A DNA stretch of 64,000 bases from JAXDMU01 sp963762435. GTDB lineage: Bacteria > Pseudomonadota > Alphaproteobacteria > ATCC43930 > CGMCC-115725. Within the stretch, counting starts at the first letter, position 1. Each line of letters opens with the position of its first letter. Made by a program: the position numbers and the translations under genes. Location of the stretch: positions 558,001-622,000 of the forward strand of contig CAVXLN010000003.1 in NCBI GenBank assembly GCA_963762435.1. Direction: 5' to 3'. A model generated the notes under the pieces. The model was not told the origin of the DNA and did not search any database. It saw only the letters and a list, made by a program, of their open reading frames with translations. Positions 52,471 through 61,768 of this stretch are shown in pieces.

Positions 52471-52593
52471 ATGAACGACAAGCGCGCAACTTACCGCGTC
52501 GCAAAGCGCGCTTGGCAGCATCGGAGCCTTGAAGAACAGCATTATCCGAGCGCCGAGACGGTGCGCTCGAGCTCAGAGCATCACAACCAATAG
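52471..52593 (+). CDS. Possible 40-residue peptide
   Basis: A short frame reads MNDKRATYRVAKRAWQHRSL and ends in SSEHHNQ. The weak ribosome site (AGGATC) and lack of homology leave it doubtful. It lies in the 247-bp spacer between two minus-strand genes, where nothing else is seen. Confidence 0.2.
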   Translation: MNDKRATYRVAKRAWQHRSLEEQHYPSAETVRSSSEHHNQ

Positions 52594-52635
52594 TTTAGAT
52601 TCAGCGTTTCAGCTACGCGGGCCGACGCCCAGGAA

Positions 52636-53172
52636 TCAGCGCAGATGTTCCTGCAATCGCGGCATCAGCTCGACGAAATTGCAGGGGCGGAAACGGTTGT
52701 CGAGCTGATGATGGAGGATGCCTTCCCAGGCGTCACGGCAGGCGCTCGGCGAACCTGGCAAGGCAAAGAGATAGGTGCCGCCCGCAACCCCGGCGGTCGC
52801 GCGCGACTGGATCGTCGAGGTGCCGATCTTGTCCCAGCTGAGCCAACGGAAAAGCTCGCCGAAGCCGGGGATCTCCTTGTCATAGACAGCGTGGAACGCC
52901 TCGGGCGTCACGTCGCGGCCGGTGACACCGGTGCCGCCGGTGGCGAGGACGACATCGATCTCGGGATCGGCGATCCATTGCCTGAGCATCGCTTCGATCT
53001 CAGCCTGCTCGTCCCGCACGATAAGCCGAGCGGCAATATGATGACCGTCGCGCTGAATGAGTTCGGCGAGCGTGTCGCCGGACCGGTCGTCGGCGGCGGT
53101 CCGCGTGTCGGAGACGGTCAGGATCGCGATATTGACCGGCAGGAACGGCCGGCTGTCATCGAGCCGCGGCAT
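52636..53172 (-). CDS. moaB: Molybdenum cofactor biosynthesis protein B
   Basis: The 178-residue MoaB/Mog-type protein adenylates molybdopterin before molybdenum insertion. It has NIAILTVSDTRTAADDRSGDTL, the substrate-binding TGGTGVTGRDVTPEA and LFALPGSPSACRDAWEGIL. The ATG at 53172 is used; the end of the transglycosylase gene overlaps it by 17 bp, so they share a transcript. No other moa genes are near. Confidence 0.93.
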   Translation of the reverse strand: MPRLDDSRPFLPVNIAILTVSDTRTAADDRSGDTLAELIQRDGHHIAARLIVRDEQAEIEAMLRQWIADPEIDVVLATGGTGVTGRDVTPEAFHAVYDKEIPGFGELFRWLSWDKIGTSTIQSRATAGVAGGTYLFALPGSPSACRDAWEGILHHQLDNRFRPCNFVELMPRLQEHLR

Positions 53173-54805
53173 GCTGGACGGCCTTCTGTGTCGATTCGTC
53201 CATCGAGACATAAGTCGGCCAGCGGTTCGAGGCAAGCGCATCGAGGTCCGGCGATTCCTGACCCAGCCGCTGGCGATAGATCCAGAGGTTGGTCAGCACG
53301 CGCTCGACATAGAGCCGGTTTTCCTGGTGCGGCAGCATCTCGATGAAGAGCAGCGGATCTTTGGGATATTCCGACTGATTCTGCCAGCGCACGAGCGGTG
53401 CCGTCCCGCTCTGATAGGCGGCCAGCATCAGGATCAGATTGCCGTTGATCTGCTGATGTTCGATCAGGAGCTTCACATATTCCTGGCCGAGGCTGAGATT
53501 GACGACGGGATCGACCAGCTCGCTGACATTGTGCAGCGGAAATCCGGCACGGCGTGCCACCGATTTCGCGGTCGACGGCATCAGCTGCATGAGGCCGGCC
53601 GCCCCCGAATCATTCTGCGCCTCGGTATCGAACTGGCTTTCCTCGAGCATCAGCGCGAAGAGCAAAGCGCGATCGACGGAGAAGCCATCGCGCGGCTGCC
53701 AGCGCGGCACGGGATAGCGCGCATCGATATGGCGCGCTTCGGTGCCGGGACGCTGCCCGAGTGCCAGGCAGAGCGTCGGCATATTGGCGATATCGGCCAG
53801 CGCTACGATGGCAGACGCGAGCGCCTTGTTGCCGCGGGTCGAGAGTGCCCTGAGCTCGGCCTCGGCGCGATCGATCTCGCCGATCTGGACGAGCGCCAGT
53901 GCGCGGCGCCCGCTCGGCAGCGCTTCGAGCTGAACGATCTCGGCATGGGTCAAAGGCGCTGGGCTGATCTGGCTGTCGAGCACCAGCCCGAGCGTCCGGC
54001 GCGCCAGCATGCCGTAGAAGGTGCGCGGCTGGTCGGCGGCGACGGCGAACCAGCGATCGACCTTCTGCGGCTCCCTGAGCATGACATGCGCGCGCGCTGC
54101 CCAAAAGCCGCCGGCCGCGACATACCAGCTGGCCGTCCCCGGCGCTTCCGCGACCGCCTCGAAATCGGCAGCGGCGGCGGCCCAGTTCTTGGCACGCCAG
54201 GCGGCGAGGCCGGTTTCGAAGCGCGGGGGCGCCTCGAGCCCGATCGAGCGCGGCTCGGCCGGCAGCGTCACATCATCGGATTTGTCGTCGGCCTTCGCCT
54301 CTGCCCTGGTCTCGTTCGCCGGCACCGCGACAGGGACGGAAGCAGGCTCGGTCGGCGCCGGCACGGCAGTACGGGCAGGCGCGCGCTTCTTGGCGAGCGT
54401 CCAGATCGTCCGCGCCTCCGGCAAATCGGCATACTGTTCGAGCCAATCGCGCGCCTCGGCGAACGTCACCTTATAACGCGGGCTGGCATAGCGCTGGGCC
54501 AGCACCTCGCCCATCAGCAGCTTGTCCTTGAGGTGGGCGATCTCGCCGTCGGCCGCCTTCCAATTACCCTCTTCCTGAAGCCCGAAGATGGCGACGTAGC
54601 GCGACGCCTCAAGCGGCTCCAGAACGGTCGGAATACTCCGATCGAGATCCGCGGCAGCGGAGGAAGAATCGGCGGAAACTGTGCTTGCCGCAAGCGCGGG
54701 CGCCGGAAGGCCCGGAATAACCGGAACGACTTCCGCTAAAAAAGCACAAAGGATCACCGTAGGCCAAGTCCAGAACGGACGGCCGTCGTTGCGTGCTCCA
54801 ATCAT
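53156..54805 (-). CDS. Lytic murein transglycosylase (Slt family)
   Basis: The 549-residue periplasmic enzyme cleaves peptidoglycan strands. An N-terminal signal (TWPTVILCAFLAEVVPVIPGLPAPALA) precedes a long helical superhelix (about 60-370) of Slt70 type, then the SLT catalytic domain at about 380-520 with the catalytic Glu in FALMLEESQFDTEAQNDSGAAGLMQLMPSTA. A Pro/Ala linker (APARTAVPAPTEPASVPVAVP) sits near residue 150. Confidence 0.92.
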   Translation of the reverse strand: MIGARNDGRPFWTWPTVILCAFLAEVVPVIPGLPAPALAASTVSADSSSAAADLDRSIPTVLEPLEASRYVAIFGLQEEGNWKAADGEIAHLKDKLLMGEVLAQRYASPRYKVTFAEARDWLEQYADLPEARTIWTLAKKRAPARTAVPAPTEPASVPVAVPANETRAEAKADDKSDDVTLPAEPRSIGLEAPPRFETGLAAWRAKNWAAAAADFEAVAEAPGTASWYVAAGGFWAARAHVMLREPQKVDRWFAVAADQPRTFYGMLARRTLGLVLDSQISPAPLTHAEIVQLEALPSGRRALALVQIGEIDRAEAELRALSTRGNKALASAIVALADIANMPTLCLALGQRPGTEARHIDARYPVPRWQPRDGFSVDRALLFALMLEESQFDTEAQNDSGAAGLMQLMPSTAKSVARRAGFPLHNVSELVDPVVNLSLGQEYVKLLIEHQQINGNLILMLAAYQSGTAPLVRWQNQSEYPKDPLLFIEMLPHQENRLYVERVLTNLWIYRQRLGQESPDLDALASNRWPTYVSMDESTQKAVQHAAAR

Positions 54806-54906
54806 GTTTAAAGGGTTAGAGCAGAATCATCACCGGCGCAAGCAGAAACTTTTTAACGGTTTTTTAATGCCGGTATTATTGCAAATAATCTTGCGAACTC
54901 TCCTTC

Positions 54907-55749
54907 CTAACTTGGTGATGTCGTCATCTTTGACTTGATAGAAAGAAGATCAGACCAAGCCTCTCGTTTTCGGTCGGGCGATCGAAGCAGAAATGACGGG
55001 TGATACATCGCCATTGCTTGGACGGGCTGGGGCAGGCCTGGGATGTCGAGCCCCATCCAGCGGCCGCGAAGCCTTGTGATGCCTTGGTTTCCGGGAACCA
55101 GCGCGCCGCTGGCAGTGCCGCCCGTCAATATTAGCAGCCGGGGTGCCACGAGCGTGATGTGGCGCTCCACGAAGGGGCGGCAAATCGCCACCTCGGCATC
55201 GGTCGGCTTGCGATTTCCCGGCGGCCGCCAGAACAGGATGTTGGTGATATAGGCGTTGGTCTTTCGATCGAGCCCGATCGTCGCCAGCATGCGGTCGAGC
55301 AGCTGGCCGGACGCGCCGACGAAGGGACGGCCGATCCGGTCCTCGTCGGCCCCCGGCGCCTCGCCCACGAACATGATGCCGCCCGCCGGATTGCCGTCGG
55401 CGAAGACGGTGTTGGTCGCCGTGCGCTTGAGGGCACAGCCTTCGAAGGCAGCGATCGCATGCGCAAGCTCCTCGAGCGTCTTGGCGGCTGCCGCCGCCGC
55501 TCGCGCCTCGGCGATCGCGGCAGCCGGCGAGTCCGGGCCGAGACGCGGCGCTGCCGGCGGCGCCTGGACAAGAGCCGCAACCGGACGCGCCGCGGCCGGA
55601 GGCGGCGCTGGTTGCCGTGCCGCTTGGCGGCGTTCCGCCTCGGCGAAGCGGTCGACCGGCGCCTCGCCGATAGCCTCGTCGGCGCCGGCGGCGACGTACC
55701 AGGCCAGAAGCGCCTCAAGGCATTGATCGCTATCCAGGACTACCGCCAT
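54907..55749 (-). CDS. Uracil-DNA glycosylase (family 4/5-like)
   Basis: The 280-residue protein removes uracil from DNA. After a Pro/Ala-rich N-terminal linker comes the UDG core: FVGEAPGADEDRIGRPFVGASGQLLDRML (about 135-163), TNILFWRPPGNRKPTDAE and AMAMYHPSFLLRSP. The usual four cluster cysteines of thermophile family-4 enzymes are mostly absent (only GCALK and ICRPF remain), so it may not carry [4Fe-4S]. The ATG at 55749 is used. It is divergent from the ETF-QO gene. Confidence 0.9.
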   Translation of the reverse strand: MAVVLDSDQCLEALLAWYVAAGADEAIGEAPVDRFAEAERRQAARQPAPPPAAARPVAALVQAPPAAPRLGPDSPAAAIAEARAAAAAAKTLEELAHAIAAFEGCALKRTATNTVFADGNPAGGIMFVGEAPGADEDRIGRPFVGASGQLLDRMLATIGLDRKTNAYITNILFWRPPGNRKPTDAEVAICRPFVERHITLVAPRLLILTGGTASGALVPGNQGITRLRGRWMGLDIPGLPQPVQAMAMYHPSFLLRSPDRKREAWSDLLSIKSKMTTSPS

Positions 55750-55844
55750 CCCGTTATGGTCCTCCAGCAAACTGCCCGTTATATAGAGGCATAAGAGCAC
55801 AATCAGGGCACGATGCGGCAAGAACCGTGGAGCGGGGACACGCG

Positions 55845-57506
55845 ATGGATCGCGAGAGCATGGAATATGACGTCGTCATCGTCGGCGGCGGACCTTCGGG
55901 ACTGAGTGCGGCGATCCGGCTGAAGCAGCTCGCCGCCGAGGCGGGTGCCGAGATCGGCGTCTGCGTGCTGGAAAAGGGCTCCGAGGTCGGCGCCCATATC
56001 CTGTCGGGCGCCGTCATCGATCCGGTGGCACTTAACGAGCTCATTCCGGATTGGAAGGAGAAAGGCGCCCCGCTCAACACGCCGGTGACCGAAGACCGGT
56101 TCCTGATGCTGAGCGAGACCGGCGGCTTCCGCATCCCGAATTTCATGATGCCGCCGCTGCTCAACAATCACGGCAATTATATCGTGAGCCTGGGCAATGT
56201 CTGCCGCTGGCTGGCACAACAGGCTGAAGCGCTCGGCGTCGAGATCTTCCCGGGTTTCGCCGCCGCCGAGGTGCTTTATCACGAGGATGGCAGCGTCAAG
56301 GGCGTGGCGACCGGCGACATGGGCATCGCCCGCGACGGCGAGCACAAGGACAGCTACACGCCCGGCGTCGAGCTCCACGCCAAATACACCTTCTTCGCCG
56401 AGGGCGCGCGCGGCTCGCTGACCAAGACCCTGTTCGAGCGCTTCAATCTCCGGGCCGGCGTCGAGCCGCAGAAATTCGGCATCGGCATCAAGGAGCTCTG
56501 GCAGATCGACCCGGCCAAGCATCAACAGGGGCTGGTCGTCCACACCCAGGGCTGGCCAATGGCCGAGAAGGCCGGCGACGGCTCCTTCATGTACCATCTC
56601 GAGGATAACCAGGTCGCGATCGGCTTCGTCGTGAACCTGAATTACGAGAACCCCTATCTCTCGCCTTATGACGAGTTCCAGCGCTTCAAGCACCATCCGA
56701 TGGTGAAGCCCTATTTCGAGGGCGGCAAGCGCATCGCCTATGGTGCCCGCGCGATCAACGAGGGCGGGCTGCAATCGGTGCCGAAGCTGGTGTTTCCGGG
56801 CGGCGTCCTGATCGGCTGCACGGCCGGCTTCGTCAACGTGCCGCGCATCAAGGGGTCGCACAACGCGATGAAGACCGGGATGCTGGCGGCCGAGGCGGCC
56901 TTCGCGGCCCTTCAGGCCGGATCCGAAGGCCATGATGAGCTTTCGGCCTATCCCGAGGCGTGGCGCAATTCTTGGGTCTATGAGGATCTTTACAAGGTCC
57001 GCAACGTCAAGCCGGGCTTGAAATGGGGCCTATGGCTCGGCAGCGCCCATGCCTTCATCCATATGTGGCTCAATAATCTGGGGCTGGGCTTCCTGGTGCC
57101 CTGGACGCTGAAGCACGGCAAACCGGACAATGAGTCCCTGAAGCCCGCGGCCCAGTGCGAGAAGATCGTCTATCCGAAGCCGGACGGGAAGCTCAGCTTC
57201 GACAAGCTGTCCTCGGTCTTCATCTCGAATACGAATCACGAGGAGGATCAGCCGGTTCATCTGAAGCTGAGGGACCCCTCGATCCCGATTGCGGTCAACC
57301 TTGCCGACTATGACGCGCCCGAGCAGCGCTATTGCCCGGCCGGCGTTTACGAGATCGTGCGCGCCGATGACGGAAGCAATCCGCGGTTGCAGATCAACGC
57401 GCAGAATTGCGTGCACTGCAAGACCTGCGACATCAAGGACCCGAGGCAAAACATCAATTGGGTCGTACCAGAGGGCGGCGGCGGCCCAAACTACCCCAAC
57501 ATGTGA
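55845..57506 (+). CDS. Electron transfer flavoprotein-ubiquinone oxidoreductase
   Basis: This membrane-associated enzyme passes electrons from fatty-acid and amino-acid dehydrogenases, through ETF, to ubiquinone. The 553-residue protein has the FAD fold DVVIVGGGPSGLSAAIRL near residues 8-25, GARGSLTKTL, the ubiquinone-facing KGSHNAMKTGMLAAEAAF, and the C-terminal [4Fe-4S] motif NCVHCKTCDIKDPRQNINW with an earlier Cys in RYCPAGVYE. The start is ATG at 55845. Confidence 0.97.
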   Translation: MDRESMEYDVVIVGGGPSGLSAAIRLKQLAAEAGAEIGVCVLEKGSEVGAHILSGAVIDPVALNELIPDWKEKGAPLNTPVTEDRFLMLSETGGFRIPNFMMPPLLNNHGNYIVSLGNVCRWLAQQAEALGVEIFPGFAAAEVLYHEDGSVKGVATGDMGIARDGEHKDSYTPGVELHAKYTFFAEGARGSLTKTLFERFNLRAGVEPQKFGIGIKELWQIDPAKHQQGLVVHTQGWPMAEKAGDGSFMYHLEDNQVAIGFVVNLNYENPYLSPYDEFQRFKHHPMVKPYFEGGKRIAYGARAINEGGLQSVPKLVFPGGVLIGCTAGFVNVPRIKGSHNAMKTGMLAAEAAFAALQAGSEGHDELSAYPEAWRNSWVYEDLYKVRNVKPGLKWGLWLGSAHAFIHMWLNNLGLGFLVPWTLKHGKPDNESLKPAAQCEKIVYPKPDGKLSFDKLSSVFISNTNHEEDQPVHLKLRDPSIPIAVNLADYDAPEQRYCPAGVYEIVRADDGSNPRLQINAQNCVHCKTCDIKDPRQNINWVVPEGGGGPNYPNM

Positions 57507-57571
57507 TATGAAGGCGGGGCCTGTGGTAGGATCGATCTTCCGGCACGAAAAACGCCGGACAGGAAGGGTGC

Positions 57572-59395
57572 ATGAGTGACATCGATGCGGCGGCCCAGAG
57601 CGGCGTCCTGAAGCGGCGCGCCGGGCTGCTGATCACGACGGTAATGCTGGGCCTATGCAGCTGTGCCGATGCCGGCGAGCAGCGTCTTGCGGGCGACGGT
57701 GCCGCCCCGGCGATAGCGGTCGGGACCGGCGACCCGGTCATGCTCTTTGTCGGCGATACCGGGCAGGCCTCGAACGGCGCCATCCGCACCAGCGCCCTTG
57801 GCGCCTTCCTGTCGGGCCGGGTCGCCCAGCAGGAGCAGGATTACCCCGCCGCCCTCGCCTTCTACCAGGATGCGCTGGCCCAGAAGCCGGACAGCCTCGA
57901 GATCGCCAACCAAGTCATGGCGCTCGCCGTCAATGAGGGCCGGTTCGATGTGGCGCTGCCCATTTCGGCCCAGCTCGCCGGCCGGCCCGAGACGCCGCTC
58001 GCAACGCTGATCCAGGTGGTCGAGCTGGCCAAGACGGGCAATATCGACAAGGCGACGGAACTGGCCGACCGTCTGCCGCGCCAGGGCTTCCAGCTGTTCG
58101 CCGGCGCCTTCGCCCGCGCCTGGCTGCGCACGGCCGATCCACATCAGCTCGACAAGGCGGTGGCCGAGCTCGCGGTGTTCGGCCAGGAAAAGCAGCTGGT
58201 GACGCTGAAGGCGGTCCATACTGTTCTGATGCAGGATCTCGACGGCGATGCGGACGCCGCCGCCTCGGGCTATAACGCGCTCCTGGCGGGCGGCGCGCCG
58301 CCCTTGCGGCTGGTCGAGCTCGCCGGGAACTTCTTCGAGCGCCAAGGCAAGATCGACGAGGCCAAGGCGATCTATCAGCACTTCGCCGATGACGGCAATG
58401 GCACGCTCGGCATCACCCCTGCCCTCTCGCTCAACGGACCACCGCCGCGCATCATCGCGAGCGCCCAGGACGGGCTGGCCGAGGCGATGTTCGATCTCGC
58501 CACATTGCTCGCCGAGGCAGATGCGCCCGAAGTCGCCATGCTGAGCGTGCGCCTGGCGCTCAGGCTCAAGCCCGATTTCCCGCTGGCCCAGATCGTTCTC
58601 GCCGACGAGCTCAGCGCCGAGCATCGCCCGCAGGATGCGATCGCCGCATATCGCAAGGTCGACACCGCCTCGCCCTTCGCCTGGACGGCGCGGCTGCGGC
58701 TGGCCTCGAGCCTCGCCGAAAGCGGCGACAAGGATGGGGCCGACGCGCTGCTGACCGCCATGGCCGCCGAGCGCCCGAACCGGGCCGAGCCGCTGATCGA
58801 ACTGGGCGACGATCTCAGGGCGCGGGAGCAGTTCAGCCGGGCCGCGGAAACCTATACCGAGGCGCTGAACCGCCTTGGCAGCAAGCTTAACGACCATGAC
58901 TGGTCGCTCTATTTCAGCCGCGGCATCGCCTATGAGCGCAGCGGCCAATGGCCGGCGGCCGAGGCCGATCTGCGCAAGTCGCTGACCATGAAGCCGAAGG
59001 AAGCGGCCGTCCTGAACTATCTCGGATACTCGCTGGTCGACCGCAAGGAGCGGCTGCCCGAGGCGCTGACGCTGATCAAGGAGGCGGTCGAGATCCGCCC
59101 GTCCGACGGCTTCATCGTCGACAGCCTCGGCTGGGCCTATTACCGGATGGGCGACTACAAGAACGCTCAGGGCACGCTCGAGCGCGCCGTCGAACTCGAG
59201 CCGGCCGATGCCGAGATCAACGACCATTTGGGCGACGCCTATTGGCAAGGCGGAAGGCGCGAGGAGGCACGGCTGCAATGGCGCCGGGCGCTCGATCTGA
59301 AGCCGACACCGGATCTGGCCAACAAGATCGCGGCCAAGCTCGATCATCCGCCGCATGCGGCTGCCGGCACCACGACCGCGCATGGCGGCGGCTGA
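57572..59395 (+). CDS. TPR-repeat lipoprotein-like protein
   Basis: The 607-residue protein starts after GGAAGGG. An N-terminal hydrophobic segment with Cys (LLITTVMLGLCSCADAG) may be a lipobox (LCSC). About a dozen TPR units follow, clearest at YPAALAFYQDALAQKPDSLEIANQ and in the C-terminal AEADLRKSLTMKPKEAAVLNYLGYSLVDR and YKNAQGTLERAVELEPADAEINDHLGDAYW. Such proteins act as periplasmic or outer-membrane scaffolds. It overlaps ispE by 14 bp, which suggests coupled translation. Confidence 0.88.
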   Translation: MSDIDAAAQSGVLKRRAGLLITTVMLGLCSCADAGEQRLAGDGAAPAIAVGTGDPVMLFVGDTGQASNGAIRTSALGAFLSGRVAQQEQDYPAALAFYQDALAQKPDSLEIANQVMALAVNEGRFDVALPISAQLAGRPETPLATLIQVVELAKTGNIDKATELADRLPRQGFQLFAGAFARAWLRTADPHQLDKAVAELAVFGQEKQLVTLKAVHTVLMQDLDGDADAAASGYNALLAGGAPPLRLVELAGNFFERQGKIDEAKAIYQHFADDGNGTLGITPALSLNGPPPRIIASAQDGLAEAMFDLATLLAEADAPEVAMLSVRLALRLKPDFPLAQIVLADELSAEHRPQDAIAAYRKVDTASPFAWTARLRLASSLAESGDKDGADALLTAMAAERPNRAEPLIELGDDLRAREQFSRAAETYTEALNRLGSKLNDHDWSLYFSRGIAYERSGQWPAAEADLRKSLTMKPKEAAVLNYLGYSLVDRKERLPEALTLIKEAVEIRPSDGFIVDSLGWAYYRMGDYKNAQGTLERAVELEPADAEINDHLGDAYWQGGRREEARLQWRRALDLKPTPDLANKIAAKLDHPPHAAAGTTTAHGGG

Positions 59396-60305
59396 GCCGC
59401 AGCTCGATCTCGAGTCCGATCCAGCCGTGACGATCATCCGCCGGGAAGCCCCGGCCAAGCTCAACCTGACGCTCGAGATCGTCGGCAGGCGCAGCGACGG
59501 CTACCATCTGCTCGATAGCCTGGTCGCCTTCACCGATTATGGCGACATGCTCGAAGCAGCACCGGCCGAGACGCTGTCGCTCGCGATCGACGGCCCGTTC
59601 GGCACGCACCTCGCCGACGACACCGCCGAGAATCTGGTCCTGCGTGCCGCCAAATCGCTCGCGGCCGAGGCCGGCATCACCCCGCGCGCATCCTTGCGGC
59701 TGACCAAGCGCCTGCCGCTCGCTTCCGGGATCGGCGGCGGCTCGAGCGATGCCGCAGCGACATTGCTGGCGCTCGCCGAGCTGTGGCAGCTGGCGACGCC
59801 GGCCGAGGATCTGGCCCGGCTGGGGCTGGCGCTCGGTGCCGACATTCCGGTCTGCCTGTCGGGCCGGCCGGCCCGGCTCATGGGCATCGGCGACATCGTC
59901 GAGCCCGTCCCGGTGCTGCCCGCGAGCCCGATCGTGCTGGTCAATCCCGGCATCGGCTTGGCGACCCCGCGCGTCTTCAAGGCGCGCACCGGGGGCTTCT
60001 CGACAGGCGCCGGGCCGGGCGGCGTGCTGGCCGAGACGCCCAAGGATACGGCCGCCCTGGCCGCCGCCCTTACGCATCACGGCAATGACCTTACGCACGC
60101 CGCGATCGCGCTGTTGCCGGAGATATCCGAGATCCTGGAGGCACTCGAACGCGCGCCGGGCGCCCTGCTCGCCCGCATGAGCGGCAGCGGCGCCACCTGC
60201 TTCGCGCTGTTCGCGGACGATAAGGCCGCGGCCGAAGCCGCGGCTACGCTCAGCACCGAGCACGCCGGCTGGTGGGCGGTTGCGACCCGGCTCACACCGG
60301 CCTGA
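59382..60305 (+). CDS. ispE: 4-diphosphocytidyl-2-C-methyl-D-erythritol kinase
   Basis: This GHMP-family kinase is the fourth enzyme of the MEP isoprenoid pathway. The 307-residue protein has EAPAKLNLTLEIVGRRSDGYHLLDSLV, the ATP loop LPLASGIGGGSSDAAATL (about residues 110-127) and SGSGATCFALFAD near the C-terminus. The ATG at 59382 overlaps the end of the TPR gene; this pairing is common in alphaproteobacteria. Confidence 0.96.
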   Translation: MAAAEPQLDLESDPAVTIIRREAPAKLNLTLEIVGRRSDGYHLLDSLVAFTDYGDMLEAAPAETLSLAIDGPFGTHLADDTAENLVLRAAKSLAAEAGITPRASLRLTKRLPLASGIGGGSSDAAATLLALAELWQLATPAEDLARLGLALGADIPVCLSGRPARLMGIGDIVEPVPVLPASPIVLVNPGIGLATPRVFKARTGGFSTGAGPGGVLAETPKDTAALAAALTHHGNDLTHAAIALLPEISEILEALERAPGALLARMSGSGATCFALFADDKAAAEAAATLSTEHAGWWAVATRLTPA

Positions 60306-60369
60306 ACACGCAACCCGCGCGGCTTGATGCGGTGGGACGATCTCGCTAATGTGCCGCGCTTCCGGCCAT

Positions 60370-60444
60370 TGGGGCGTAGCCAAGCGGTAAGGCAGCGGAT
60401 TTTGATTCCGCCATTCGGAGGTTCGATCCCTCCCGCCCCAGCCA
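60370..60444 (+). tRNA. tRNA-Gln (TTG anticodon)
   Basis: A full cloverleaf is visible: acceptor TGGGGCG (60370-60376) with CGCCCCA (60434-60440), anticodon stem GCGGA/TCCGC, anticodon TTG at 60402-60404, TpsiC arm GGTTCGATCC, and an encoded CCA end at 60442-60444. It lies alone between ispE and a small gene. Confidence 0.96.
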
Positions 60445-60558
60445 GGAAATCACGAGCGCAGGACAGCCATGGGCCTTTTCGCCAGGACGAAGGAGGCGGT
60501 GTCGTGTTCATGATTGCGCACGGCGCGACTGATTGAACGCCTCGACCCTGGAGAAGCC

Positions 60559-60855
60559 ATGAGCCGCCATCGGAACCCTTGGATAAAGCTTGGTCTGGAC
60601 ACGATGGCGCTTGGGGCCGAAGCGGCCTCGGTGATCGGCCTCCGCTCCCTCAAGATCGCAACCGGCGGCCCCGCCGCCGAGGCCGAGGCGGCGCTGATGA
60701 TCAGTGAGAAAATCGAGGCCGCCATGACCCTTCAGAATCTGGCGATGGCCGGCGCGCTGGGCTTTACCGCGCCGGGGATCGCCTCAAAGACTTTGGCGCA
60801 CTATCGGCGCAAGGTTCGCGCTAACCGTCGCCGGCTTTCCAAGCCGAGTCTTTGA
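60559..60855 (+). CDS. Conserved small hypothetical protein
   Basis: The 98-residue helical protein begins MSRHRNPWIKLGLDTMALGAEAASVIGLRSLKIATGGPAAEAEA, with alternating hydrophobic and acidic helices and a basic C-terminus. It looks like a family of alphaproteobacterial proteins of unknown function. It starts at 60559 after GGAGAAG; the open frame from 60514 adds non-conserved residues. Confidence 0.65.
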   Translation: MSRHRNPWIKLGLDTMALGAEAASVIGLRSLKIATGGPAAEAEAALMISEKIEAAMTLQNLAMAGALGFTAPGIASKTLAHYRRKVRANRRRLSKPSL

Positions 60856-60864
60856 TCGGGCAAC

Positions 60865-61239
60865 TTACGCCGGCGCATCGCATTCAGGCTCGCCATACTG
60901 CTGGTGCAGGTCGGCCTTGACGATCTCGATCTGCTTTTCGGTCGCATCCTCGAGATTGATCATGGAGTTGCGTGCATCCGTCGTGGCGCGGATGAGCTCA
61001 TCGAGCTTCAAGTGCAGAGCTTGGGTGTCACGGTTCTGGGTGTTCTGAATTAGGAAGACCATCAGGAAGGTTACGATGGTCGTGCCTGTGTTGATGACGA
61101 GCTGCCACGTATCCGACCAGTCGAAGAACGGCCCGGAAAGCGCCCACACCAGCACGATCAGAATCGATATGACGAAGGTCGACGCCCGGCCGGACTGACG
61201 CGCCGTCTGTGTGGCAAGGCGCGAAAACAGTTCGTTCAT
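60865..61239 (-). CDS. Low-affinity iron permease-family membrane protein
   Basis: The 124-residue protein has two membrane helices (about 20-37 and 50-67), the conserved region SDTWQLVINTGTTIVTFLMVFLIQNTQNRDTQALHLKLDELI and a soluble helical tail. This is the PF04120-type family named after a fungal low-affinity iron permease; in bacteria its role is unproven. The ATG at 61239 is used. Confidence 0.87.
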   Translation of the reverse strand: MNELFSRLATQTARQSGRASTFVISILIVLVWALSGPFFDWSDTWQLVINTGTTIVTFLMVFLIQNTQNRDTQALHLKLDELIRATTDARNSMINLEDATEKQIEIVKADLHQQYGEPECDAPA

Positions 61240-61458
61240 GACGCAGGCTCCCTGGGATCGGCGGAATGCGAACGCTCCATAATCGCCAATGTTCTCGACG
61301 CACATGCCACATGGCCGCCCCGAGAGCAATAAACCTACCGTATATCAATCATCGGTATTTGAGATCCGGCTGGACAAATTTCGATCGAGAATGAACAAAC
61401 CATCGATATAGCTGTTTTCATCGAAGACAGCCGTTCGAACCTTTCACAGGAGAGTGAA

Positions 61459-61536
61459 ATGACGACGATATTGCTCATCATCTTGGTGTTTCTACTGCTC
61501 GGCGGTGGTGGATATTACGGCTATCGCCGTTGGTAG
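61459..61536 (+). CDS. 25-residue hydrophobic peptide
   Basis: A very short frame reads MTTILLIILVFLLLGGGGYYGYRRW, a single transmembrane helix with a basic end. The ribosome site CAGGAGAG is strong. Similar DUF3309-like micro-proteins sit next to stress genes. It lies 62 bp before csbD. Confidence 0.65.
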   Translation: MTTILLIILVFLLLGGGGYYGYRRW

Positions 61537-61597
61537 CGTGGTCTGACGAGACAATCGAGCTTTGCGGACCAAGATTTCTGATTTCGAGGAGATAAGC

Positions 61598-61768
61598 ATG
61601 GATAAGGATCGCGTGGCGGGCGCCGCCAAGCAGGCCAAGGGCGCCGTCAAGGAAGCGGTGGGCAAGGTCACCGGCGATGCGAAGCTCAAGGCCGAAGGTA
61701 AGAGCGACAAGGTTGAAGGCAAGATCCAGAACGCCGTCGGCGGCGTGAAGGATGCCCTCAAGAAATAG
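61598..61768 (+). CDS. CsbD-family stress protein
   Basis: The 56-residue Lys/Ala/Gly-rich protein matches CsbD: DKDRVAGAAKQAKGAVKEAVGKVTGDAKLKAEGKSDKVEGKIQ. CsbD is induced by general stress in many bacteria; its mechanism is unknown. It starts after GAGGAGA. Its TAG stop (61766-61768) is also the first base pairs of the IS630 remnant, so the element inserted exactly at the end of the gene. Confidence 0.87.
   Translation: MDKDRVAGAAKQAKGAVKEAVGKVTGDAKLKAEGKSDKVEGKIQNAVGGVKDALKK

Noticed and set aside
53057..54739. A 560-residue plus-strand frame opposite the lytic transglycosylase
   Set aside because: Shadow frame without motifs; the minus-strand SLT domain is certain.
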